A DNA stretch of 6,673 bases from Bacteroidota bacterium (GTDB lineage Bacteria > Bacteroidota > Bacteroidia > NS11-12g > UBA955), in NCBI GenBank assembly GCA_005788145.1, contig SXYY01000070.1:1-6673 (forward strand). The letters are read 5' to 3'. Positions 1-6,459 of this stretch are shown here, piece by piece. Both the position numbers and the translations under genes were made by a program. Position 1 is the first letter of the stretch; every line of letters begins with the position of its first letter. The notes beneath the pieces are model-generated. The model was given only the letters and a program-made list of their open reading frames with translations. It ran no database searches and had not been told where the DNA came from.

Positions 1-5
1 AATTT

Positions 6-36
6 TTTGCAATTTCATACCGATTTGATATATTTG
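6..36 (+). promoter_or_regulatory. Bacteroidota-type promoter candidate
   Basis: TTTG at 6-9 is followed after 19 bp by TATATTTG at 29-36. This fits the Bacteroidota housekeeping promoter pattern (TTG/TTTG, about 19-21 bp, TAnnTTTG). Transcription would be expected to start around 41-44, just at the 41-61 inverted repeat, and run toward the transporter at 135. The match is seen directly; activity is inferred. A chance match in A/T-rich DNA is possible. Confidence 0.55.
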
Positions 37-40
37 TAGT

Positions 41-61
41 GTTATCGGTTATTTCGATAAC
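41..61 (+). promoter_or_regulatory. 7-bp inverted repeat at predicted transcript start
   Basis: GTTATCG (41-47) and CGATAAC (55-61) are perfect complements around a 7-nt spacer. The repeat sits 4 bp past the TATATTTG box, so it could be an RNA hairpin at the 5' end of the transcript or a DNA operator for a dimeric regulator overlapping the start site. Sequence alone does not separate these. No upstream gene is visible that would name a regulator. Confidence 0.4.
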
Positions 62-96
62 GCCAACTGTTACGCGCTTTTATATACCAACATCCT

Positions 97-126
97 GGCC
101 GCTTTAATCAGCGGCCTTGATTTTTT
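97..126 (+). terminator. intrinsic terminator before the transporter gene
   Basis: GGCCGCT (97-103) pairs perfectly with AGCGGCC (110-116) around a 6-nt loop and is followed by TTGATTTTTT (117-126), the classic Rho-independent layout on the + strand. The opposite strand has no T-run after the stem, so it is one-directional. It ends only 8 bases before the ATG at 135. It could close a gene left of the window, end a short RNA made from the promoter at 6-36, or act as an attenuator in the transporter leader. Confidence 0.75.
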
Positions 127-134
127 AACAGGGT

Positions 135-1097
135 ATGCCCACCACCACTACGCCCCGCACCAAAGCCTTTATTGCACTTCATAGCGCAGTGTTTTTATGG
201 GGGTTCACTGCAATCCTTGGCAAGCTGATTTCTTATGGCTCATTGTACCTGGTTTGGCATCGAATGGCCATTACTGCAGCCATCTATTTGCTCATCCCCG
301 CGGTTTGGAAACAACTCAAATCCCTTTCACTCAAAACCACACTCAATTTCGCCGGTATCGGCCTCATCGTTTGTGCCCATTGGATCACTTTCTACGGATC
401 AATCAAATTGGGAAATTCGGTTTCCATTACCCTCGCTTGCCTTGGATCCGCCTCATTTTTTGCCGCTGTCATTGAGCCCACCATTCTGAGAAAACCTTAT
501 TCACTCCGCGATATCTTCATGGGGTTGATTGTTATGCTCGGCATCGTGTTGATTTACTTATCGCTCCCCGCTCAGCCACAAGCCACTGCCACACAACCCA
601 ATTTGTCTTACGGTTGGGCAATCATAACAGGCATACTCAGCGCTGCACTGGCAGCCACATTCACCACCCTCAATAAAAAGTTCATCACCACAGCGCCCAC
701 ATTGGCCATATCCACCATAGAAATGATGTCGGGGGCCATTGTTTTGAGTCTGATCATTCTATTATTCCCAATGGGCGATTACCAAGCATTTCCTGTTGTT
801 GACATGGATGCATTGAACCTGCACAACCTGCGCTCCGGCCCTTGGGATTTTATTTGGATTGGCCTACTAGCCCTGCTCTGCACCAACCTCACCTTCTACT
901 TGGGAACCTACGCGCTCAAACAACTCTCAGCGTTTACCGCAAACCTCACAGTGAACCTTGAACCCATCTACGGCATTGTATTGGGCGCTTTGATTTTCAA
1001 AGAAAATGAAGATTTGAACCTCTGGTTTTACCTGGGTACCAGCCTGATTTTGGGCGCGATTTTTACGCAGGCATACCTTTCTTCTAAAGAAAATTAA
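135..1097 (+). CDS. EamA/DMT-family membrane transporter
   Basis: 320-residue integral membrane protein of the drug/metabolite transporter superfamily (EamA type), probably an inner-membrane exporter or importer of a small metabolite. The substrate cannot be read from sequence. About ten hydrophobic segments are visible, near residues 10-30, 36-57, 68-88, 95-114, 126-144, 158-177, 190-211, 238-257, 266-288 and 294-315. They form the two five-helix EamA repeats. Family-like landmarks are LWGFTAILGK at 21-30, an R in the second helix (VWHRM, 40-44), and NLEPIYGIVLGALIFKE near 274-290 in repeat two. Length is normal for the family. The ATG at 135 is preferred because helix 1 follows directly; AGGG lies too close to it (131-134) to be a normal ribosome site. 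The gene follows a terminator by 8 bases and overlaps the proS stop by 4 bp, so it is probably monocistronic. Confidence 0.9.
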   Translation: MPTTTTPRTKAFIALHSAVFLWGFTAILGKLISYGSLYLVWHRMAITAAIYLLIPAVWKQLKSLSLKTTLNFAGIGLIVCAHWITFYGSIKLGNSVSITLACLGSASFFAAVIEPTILRKPYSLRDIFMGLIVMLGIVLIYLSLPAQPQATATQPNLSYGWAIITGILSAALAATFTTLNKKFITTAPTLAISTIEMMSGAIVLSLIILLFPMGDYQAFPVVDMDALNLHNLRSGPWDFIWIGLLALLCTNLTFYLGTYALKQLSAFTANLTVNLEPIYGIVLGALIFKENEDLNLWFYLGTSLILGAIFTQAYLSSKEN

Positions 1098-2572
1098 TAC
1101 GCTTTGGCGAACACAACCCTGCCTTGGCTTGGTTTGCCTGTTAACACACAGTTTCCTGCCTCGGCTTCCTGATCCAAAGGAATACAGCGAATGGTTGCTT
1201 TGGTCAATTCCTTGATCTTCTCCTCGGTTTCGCCACTACCATCCCAATGGGCCAATGCAAACCCCTCTTTCACATTGATCACATCCAAGAATTCATCCCA
1301 GCTGTTCACTACATGGGTTTTTTCTGCGCGATATCCCGCGGCGCGTTCAAACAAATTGGCTTGAATTTCATCCATCAAACCAAGAATTCTCTCATGCAAT
1401 GACTCCATGGCCACCACAAACTTCTCTTTGGTATCTCTGCGTGCGACTTCCACCGTTTGAGATTCCAAATCCCGCATACCCAATGCCAATCGCACAGGTA
1501 CACCCTTTAATTCCCACTCGGCGAATTTGAATCCTGGCTTGTACGTATCCCGGTCGTCGAACTTTACGGTTAATCCACTCGCTTTCAACTGGGCCGACAG
1601 CGGTTTCATGGCCTCTTTGATTTTCTCCAAATCCTCATCGCTGCGGTAAACAGGTACAATCACAACGTGGATGGGTGCCAATTTGGGTGGCAATACCAAC
1701 CCTTCGTCATCGCTGTGCGTCATGATCAATGCACCCATCAAACGGGTTGAAACGCCCCAACTGGTGGCCCAAACATACTCCAATTTGCCTTCTTTGCTTT
1801 GGAATTTGACGTCAAACGCCTTGGCAAAGTTCTGGCCCAAAAAGTGACTCGTGCCCATTTGAAGGGCTTTCCCGTCTTGCATCATTCCTTCGATGCAATA
1901 GGTATCATCCGCACCGGCAAAACGTTCGTTTTCTGATTTAATCCCCTTGATCACGGGCACCGCCATGAAGGTTTCTGCAAATTCCGCATACACTTCCAAC
2001 ATTTTGCGCGCTTCCACCAATGCTTCCTCCTTGGTGGCGTGGGCGGTATGTCCTTCCTGCCACAAAAATTCCGCAGTACGCAAGAACAGTCGCGTGCGCA
2101 TTTCCCATCGCACCACATTGGCCCATTGGTTGATCAAAATGGGGAGGTCTCTATAACTTTGAATCCAGTTTTTGTAGGTATTCCAGATGATGGCTTCGGA
2201 GGTAGGACGCACAACGAGTTCTTCTTCCAGTTTGGAATCAGGGTCCGCCATCAGGTGTCCGGGTTTATCGGGATTGGCTTTGAGGCGATAGTGTGTTACC
2301 ACGGCACATTCTTTGGCAAATCCTTCGGCATTTTTTTCTTCTTTTTCGAAAAGGCTTTTGGGAACGAAAAGTGGGAAGTAGGCATTCACGTGGCCGGTTT
2401 CTTTGAACATGTCATCGAGTTGGCGTTGCATTTTCTCCCAAATGGCATAACCGTAGGGCTTGATGACCATACAGCCCTTGACGGCACTATGTTCAGCTAG
2501 GTCGGCGTTTTTGACCAAGTTGTTATACCACTCACTGTAATTCTCGCTGCGTTTTACTTTTTCGAAAGCCAT
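1094..2572 (-). CDS. proS: prolyl-tRNA synthetase, short archaeal/eukaryote-like type
   Basis: Cytoplasmic class II aminoacyl-tRNA synthetase that charges tRNA-Pro with proline using ATP; 492 residues. The catalytic core is clear: RPTSEA at 122-127, the motif 2 region at 155-178 (RWE, RLFLRTAEFLWQEGHTAH), a GTSHFLGQNF segment at 240-249, and motif 3 at 271-291 with R277. The anticodon-binding domain follows at about 300-400, then a C-terminal domain ending in AKAY. The roughly 180-residue INS editing domain found between motifs 2 and 3 of E. coli-type ProRS is absent, so clearing Ala-tRNA-Pro would need a separate protein. The C-terminal zinc site of the archaeal/eukaryotic type looks degenerate: only C463 and C475 remain. 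The terminal Tyr is kept. The ATG at 2572 gives a family-typical N-terminus (KVKRSENYSEWYNNLV). It lies on the same strand as nrdJ, 145 bp downstream of it, and is convergent with the transporter. Confidence 0.97.
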   Translation of the reverse strand: MAFEKVKRSENYSEWYNNLVKNADLAEHSAVKGCMVIKPYGYAIWEKMQRQLDDMFKETGHVNAYFPLFVPKSLFEKEEKNAEGFAKECAVVTHYRLKANPDKPGHLMADPDSKLEEELVVRPTSEAIIWNTYKNWIQSYRDLPILINQWANVVRWEMRTRLFLRTAEFLWQEGHTAHATKEEALVEARKMLEVYAEFAETFMAVPVIKGIKSENERFAGADDTYCIEGMMQDGKALQMGTSHFLGQNFAKAFDVKFQSKEGKLEYVWATSWGVSTRLMGALIMTHSDDEGLVLPPKLAPIHVVIVPVYRSDEDLEKIKEAMKPLSAQLKASGLTVKFDDRDTYKPGFKFAEWELKGVPVRLALGMRDLESQTVEVARRDTKEKFVVAMESLHERILGLMDEIQANLFERAAGYRAEKTHVVNSWDEFLDVINVKEGFALAHWDGSGETEEKIKELTKATIRCIPLDQEAEAGNCVLTGKPSQGRVVFAKAY

Positions 2573-2584
2573 AAATAATGATTA

Positions 2585-2592
2585 CAAAGTTA
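2585..2592 (-). promoter_or_regulatory. possible proS promoter -7 box
   Basis: On the - strand this reads TAACTTTG, a full match to TAnnTTTG. No TTG is present 17-23 bp upstream, where instead a C-rich tract lies, and the predicted start would leave a leader of only about 6 nt before the proS ATG. It is a weak candidate. The alternative is read-through from nrdJ past the hairpin at 2634-2664. Confidence 0.3.
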
Positions 2593-2633
2593 ATTTTTTT
2601 GGGGAGGGGGATTGGGAAAATTTTTAAACGAAA

Positions 2634-2664
2634 GTCCCCCCGGCGGCTTCGCCGCCGGGGGGAC
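2634..2664 (-). terminator. perfect GC-rich 14-bp hairpin between nrdJ and proS
   Basis: Two 14-nt arms, GTCCCCCCGGCGGC (2634-2647) and its exact complement (2651-2664), surround a 3-nt loop. On the - strand the tip reads GCGAAGC, a sequence known to form an unusually stable mini-hairpin in DNA. An outer pair of A/T arms (2618-2624 with 2669-2675) may extend the structure across an unpaired stretch. Downstream of nrdJ the - strand continues ACTTTCGTTT, so the U-tract is interrupted. The likely role is nrdJ termination or mRNA 3'-end protection. A dispersed palindromic repeat is the main alternative. Confidence 0.6.
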
Positions 2665-2717
2665 CCCTAAAATTTATCCCGCAGAACAATTAATATCCCA
2701 CAGCAAACGTACTTTTC

Positions 2718-5700
2718 TTAGCTACAGCCCAAACTGTTTCCACAGTTCAAACACTTGTAACAAGTACCACTGCGCACCGTGATGTGTCCGCAAACGTTAC
2801 ACGCTGGTGCATCGCTCTGAATTTCTCTCATGTGATCCTGCATGTCCTTCTTGCTCGCCAATGGCTCGCTGCTCAACGCCACTGCAGGACTTGATGCAAC
2901 CGCTGGTGCTGGCTCTGGACTGAATACCGGACGGAATTCGCTAACCACAGGCGCCTCAACAGCCTCAGGTGCACGCAAATCGCTTGGCTTAACTTGCACC
3001 AAATCCTCTCTGCGCAAATATTCAAAGCCCAACAATCGGAAAATGTAATCCACGATCGAAGTAGCATTCTTTACGTTTGGATGACCCTCAACCATACCAC
3101 TTGGCTCAAATCGTGTGAAGGCGAATTTGTCAACAAACTCTTCCAAAGGCACACCGTATTGCAATCCCACCGAAACGGCAATGGAGAAACAGTTCATCAA
3201 ACTGCGGAAGCTCGCACCCTCTTTGTGCATGTCGATGAAAATTTCACCCAATGTTCCGTCATCGTATTCTCCGGTGCGTACGAAGATTGTTTGTCCACCC
3301 ACACGACCTTTTTGGGTAAAGCCATTTCTGCGGTTAGGCAAACGCTTCTTCTCAACAATATTCGACAATTGACGCTTGAATTTGGTGTCAGGACTCTCGC
3401 TCAAAATGCGCTTAGCCGCTTCCAAGACCATTTCGGGAGTCAACTCACCCACACTGGCAACCTTTGGTGCAGCTGCACTGTCTGTGGTGGCCGATGCAGT
3501 CTCTGCTTTGTCTTCCTCTGCGGTTTCAGATTTGTTGCTCAAAGGCTGACTCAACTTGCAACCATCGCGATACAAGGCGTTTGCCTTCAATCCCAAAGTC
3601 CAACTCAAGTGGTAGCACTCTTTGATTTCTTCCACGGTAGCTTCGTTTGGCAAGTTGATCGTCTTACTGATCGCACCAGAAATGAAAGGCTGGGCTGCAG
3701 CCATCATGCGAATGTGGGCATTGGCATGAATGAAACGTACACCTTTGTTTCCGCACTTGTTGGCGCAGTCAAACACTGAATAATGTTCTTCCTTCAAGTG
3801 AGGAGCACCTTCAATGGTCATTGTTCCAGCAACGTAATCGTTACACTCAGCAATTTGCTCTCTGGTAAAGCCCAACGCCTGCAACATGTTGAAACGAGGG
3901 TTGTTATACTGCGCTGATTCAAAGCCCAAACGCTTCAAAGTATCTTCACCCAATGAATATTGGTTGAAGACGAATCCAATTTCAAATGCCATTGGCGCTT
4001 CTGATTCCAACTTTGCCAAATCGGCCTCGTTGAAACCCAAAGCTGTCAAACTCTCGTGGTTGATGTGGGGAGCACCTTTGAATGTTTGATGTCCTTTTGC
4101 GTAATCCACGATGTCTTGTGTTTGCTTTTCATCGTAACCCAAATGCTTCAATGCCACTGGCACAGTTTGGTTTACAATTTTAAAGTACCCACCGCCGCTC
4201 AACTTCTTGTATTTCACCAAAGCGAAATCAGGCTCAATACCTGTGGTATCGCAGTCCATCAACAAACCGATGGTTCCGGTTGGCGCAATCACTGTAGATT
4301 GTGCGTTGCGGAATCCGTATTTCTCACCCCACTGAACCGCTTTGTCCCAAGCGTTGCATGCAGCCTTTAACAAATAATCTGGGCAGTGCTTTTCGTCCAA
4401 GCAAACTGGCTTGATACCCAATCCTTCGAATGCCAAAGGTGTGTTGTATGCTGCGTATCTGTGGTTGCGAATGACGCGCAACATGTGTTTCTTGTTCTTT
4501 TCGTACATGCGGAATGGACCTTTGACAGCCGCCATCTCAGCAGAGGTAGCGTATGCTGTACCGGTCAAAATTGCAGTAACCGCACCGCAAATCGCTGTAG
4601 CCTCAGAAGAATCGTAAGAAATACCTGCGCTCATCAATACAGAACCCAAGTTGGCGTATCCCAATCCCAATGTGCGGTAGTCATAGCTCAACTGAGCCAC
4701 TTCCTTCGATGGGAACTGTGCCATCAATACAGAAATTTCCAAAACAGTGGTCCACAAACGTGCACTGTACTCAAATTTCTCCATATCAAAGGTTTTGCTA
4801 TCCTCATGGAAGAACTTTCTCAAGTTCAACGATGCCAAGTTACAAGCTGTGTTATCCAAGAACATGTACTCAGAACATGGGTTAGAAGCGTTGATTCTTC
4901 CTCCCTCCGGACAAGTATGCCACTCATTGATGGTATCGTCGTACTGAACACCAGGATCTGCACAAGCCCAAGCAGCATCACCGATGGCATCCCAAACTTC
5001 TTTTGCAGGTTTGGTATTCATCACCTCGCCAGTTGAACGCGCTGTGAATTCCCAATCCTCACCCTTTTCCAATTTGTGGAAGAACTTGTTGGGGATACGT
5101 ACAGAGTTGTTGCTATTCTGTCCGCTTACTGTGTTGTATGCTTCACCTTCGTAATCATTGGAATAACCCGCAGCAATCAAAGCAGCTACCTTGCGCTCTT
5201 CGGTGCTCTTCCATTGGATGAACTCCATCGCATCGGGGTGATCCAAGTCCAAACAAACCATTTTGGCTGCACGACGGGTAGTTCCACCGCTCTTGATAGC
5301 ACCTGCAGAACGGTCACCGATGCGCAAGAAACTCATCAAACCAGAGCTGGTTCCACCACCGCTCAACTTCTCACCTGAACCGCGAATCTTGCTAAAGTTG
5401 GTTCCCACACCAGAACCGTATTTGAAGATACGCGCTTCACGTACCCACAAATCCATGATTCCGCCTTCGTTTACCAAATCATCATCCACCGACAAGATAA
5501 AGCAAGCATGGGGTTGAGGACGCTCGTAAGCCGAGGTACTCTTCATCAATTTTTCTGTATCAGAATCCACGTAGTAGTGTCCCTGTGGCTTTCCTGTAAT
5601 GGCGTAGCTGTTGTGCAAACCCGTATTAAACCACTGTGGTGAATTGGGAGCCGATTCCTGATTCAACAATGAGTATACCAATTCATCATAAAAAACCTGT

Positions 5701-6044
5701 GCGTCGGCAGCAGATTCAAAATATCCGTGTTTTTCACCCCAAGTTCTCCAACAGTCTGCCAAACGATGAGCCACCTGTTTTACCGAGGTTTCGCTTCCCA
5801 AACTGCCATCCGCTTGCGGCACTCCCGCTTTGCGGAAGTATTTTTGAGCCAAGATGTCGGTTGCAACCTGACTCCATCCTTCAGGTACTTCAACATTCTT
5901 CATTTCAAACACGATGCTTCCATCGGGCTTTTTGATTACAGAGGTACGGTAGTCGTACTTAAATTGGTCGTAAGGAGATACACCATCGGCGGTGTTCATG
6001 CGGGAGAAATTCAATCCCTTTGTGTTTACTGTTTGCTGGCTCAT
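2718..6044 (-). CDS. nrdJ: adenosylcobalamin-dependent class II ribonucleotide reductase
   Basis: Reduces ribonucleotides to deoxyribonucleotides in the cytoplasm using a thiyl radical generated from adenosylcobalamin, without oxygen. The protein is 1108 residues, the long NrdJ form. By spacing to the T. maritima enzyme, C181 (HACFIL) and C401 (TACNLASLNL) are the redox pair, and N388, C390 and E392 in NPCSE are the radical Cys and its partners. APTGTIGL at 587-594 is the expected phosphate-binding loop. An acidic, Ala-rich linker spans about 837-867, a TSCPD-type domain about 900-1007, and a Pro/Ala/Glu-rich linker about 1022-1062. The tail carries six cysteines (1082, 1085, 1095, 1098, 1101, 1107), probably a metal site plus disulfide shuttle for re-reduction. 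No N-terminal ATP-cone is evident. The ATG at 6044 gives a plausible N-terminus, with a promoter candidate about 55 bp upstream. The frame is intact. Confidence 0.96.
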   Translation of the reverse strand: MSQQTVNTKGLNFSRMNTADGVSPYDQFKYDYRTSVIKKPDGSIVFEMKNVEVPEGWSQVATDILAQKYFRKAGVPQADGSLGSETSVKQVAHRLADCWRTWGEKHGYFESAADAQVFYDELVYSLLNQESAPNSPQWFNTGLHNSYAITGKPQGHYYVDSDTEKLMKSTSAYERPQPHACFILSVDDDLVNEGGIMDLWVREARIFKYGSGVGTNFSKIRGSGEKLSGGGTSSGLMSFLRIGDRSAGAIKSGGTTRRAAKMVCLDLDHPDAMEFIQWKSTEERKVAALIAAGYSNDYEGEAYNTVSGQNSNNSVRIPNKFFHKLEKGEDWEFTARSTGEVMNTKPAKEVWDAIGDAAWACADPGVQYDDTINEWHTCPEGGRINASNPCSEYMFLDNTACNLASLNLRKFFHEDSKTFDMEKFEYSARLWTTVLEISVLMAQFPSKEVAQLSYDYRTLGLGYANLGSVLMSAGISYDSSEATAICGAVTAILTGTAYATSAEMAAVKGPFRMYEKNKKHMLRVIRNHRYAAYNTPLAFEGLGIKPVCLDEKHCPDYLLKAACNAWDKAVQWGEKYGFRNAQSTVIAPTGTIGLLMDCDTTGIEPDFALVKYKKLSGGGYFKIVNQTVPVALKHLGYDEKQTQDIVDYAKGHQTFKGAPHINHESLTALGFNEADLAKLESEAPMAFEIGFVFNQYSLGEDTLKRLGFESAQYNNPRFNMLQALGFTREQIAECNDYVAGTMTIEGAPHLKEEHYSVFDCANKCGNKGVRFIHANAHIRMMAAAQPFISGAISKTINLPNEATVEEIKECYHLSWTLGLKANALYRDGCKLSQPLSNKSETAEEDKAETASATTDSAAAPKVASVGELTPEMVLEAAKRILSESPDTKFKRQLSNIVEKKRLPNRRNGFTQKGRVGGQTIFVRTGEYDDGTLGEIFIDMHKEGASFRSLMNCFSIAVSVGLQYGVPLEEFVDKFAFTRFEPSGMVEGHPNVKNATSIVDYIFRLLGFEYLRREDLVQVKPSDLRAPEAVEAPVVSEFRPVFSPEPAPAVASSPAVALSSEPLASKKDMQDHMREIQSDAPACNVCGHITVRSGTCYKCLNCGNSLGCS

Positions 6045-6099
6045 AGCGAATCTATTGGGTTTGGTTAAAAATGATGATTTTAATGTTTTTCGTGAATAG

Positions 6100-6131
6100 C
6101 AAATCTATCCCCCTAATGATGTCTCACCCAA
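6100..6131 (-). promoter_or_regulatory. nrdJ promoter candidate
   Basis: On the - strand TTG (6131-6129) is followed after 21 bp by TAGATTTG (6107-6100), a full TAnnTTTG match within the spacing range reported for Bacteroidota promoters. Transcription would start near 6093, giving an A/T-rich leader of about 50 nt before the nrdJ ATG at 6044. The inverted repeats at 6156-6222 would then lie upstream of the promoter, outside this transcript. Confidence 0.55.
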
Positions 6132-6155
6132 TCATGTTTTCCACATAAATGAGTA

Positions 6156-6219
6156 AAACCCTTGTAAAATTGGGGTTTAGGGTGTTGAAAAAACGCAAGC
6201 CCAACAACGACAAGGGTTT
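6156..6219. repeat. 10-bp inverted repeat enclosing smaller nested pairings
   Basis: AAACCCTTGT (6156-6165) and ACAAGGGTTT (6210-6219) are perfect complements 44 bp apart. Inside, TTGGG (6170-6174) can pair with CCCAA (6200-6204). AAACCC (6156-6161) could instead pair with GGGTTT at 6173-6178. The right arm also takes part in the separate hairpin at 6194-6222, so several folds exclude one another. Function is unknown; a regulator site, a small repeated element or an RNA structure are all possible. Confidence 0.5.
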
Positions 6220-6222
6220 GCG
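6188..6222 (-). terminator. terminator-like hairpin facing nrdJ
   Basis: On the - strand CGCAAACCC (6222-6214) pairs with GGGCTTGCG (6202-6194) with one A-C mismatch and an 11-nt loop, followed directly by six Ts (6193-6188). That is an intrinsic terminator layout for transcripts moving left toward nrdJ. No - strand gene is visible to its right in the window, so it would only stop antisense or read-through RNA, or a short unrecognised transcript. On the + strand the stem is closed by a G-U pair but has no T-run. Confidence 0.4.
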
Positions 6223-6459
6223 CGTATTCTATTGATTACTAAACGATTATAAATTCATATTTTTTAGACATTGTCCATCAATCAAAAAAAAATGAAGCAG
6301 TTTGCTCACGCATCCGTCTTCCGAAGAAATTTCCCGATATTTGTGATGTGGGTATTTCACTCCAAGAACTTAATCAACGAATACAAACCAAGAACAACAG
6401 AATCGCTGTTTTTTACGATACCCACTAACAAGAGTTACATATTCGTTAATATTAAATCC

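Larger units (their letters stand above)
6045..6459. other. long intergenic region between nrdJ and a divergent gene
   Basis: About 415 bp with no convincing gene. It holds the nrdJ promoter candidate (6100-6131, - strand), the nested inverted repeats at 6156-6222, and an A/T-rich stretch at 6225-6291. From 6292 a + strand frame is open and in phase with the gene at 6460, but its 56 codons do not look like a family N-terminus. I found no full TAnnTTTG box for the + strand gene; the nearest is GATATTTG at 6336-6343, one mismatch and no -33 partner. No cobalamin riboswitch or paired NrdR boxes were recognised. Confidence 0.6.

Noticed and set aside
3..107. Open + strand frame reaching TAA at 105-107, possibly the tail of an upstream gene
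   Set aside because: It crosses the promoter pair and the 41-61 inverted repeat, ends inside the terminator loop, and its residues do not look like a protein C-terminus. It cannot be excluded without the upstream sequence.
2331..2347. Homopolymer run in proS (A7 on the coding strand) as a possible programmed frameshift
   Set aside because: The zero frame continues to a complete 492-residue ProRS with all motifs, and no downstream pseudoknot or useful alternative frame is seen.
2039..2500. Open frame of 153 codons on the + strand, antisense to proS
   Set aside because: Contained in proS, Phe-rich because it reads the complement of Lys/Glu codons, and without any family signal.
2994..3779. 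Open frame of 261 codons on the + strand, antisense to nrdJ
   Set aside because: It lies wholly inside nrdJ, whose product has intact catalytic motifs. The antisense translation is low in recognisable features and is explained by nrdJ codon use. The same applies to the + strand frames at 4056-4370, 4386-5036, 5076-5378 and 5727-6068.
6184..6205. Integron attC-like core words (GCCCAAC and GTTGAAA)
   Set aside because: GCCCAAC fits RYYYAAC but the partner does not fit GTTRRRY, the order and spacing are wrong, and no integrase or cassette context is present.
6045..6291. Cobalamin riboswitch or NrdR boxes upstream of nrdJ
   Set aside because: No B12-box-like conserved core and no pair of NrdR-type palindromes could be found. 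Cobalamin riboswitches are also expected for B12-independent RNRs or uptake genes rather than for nrdJ itself.
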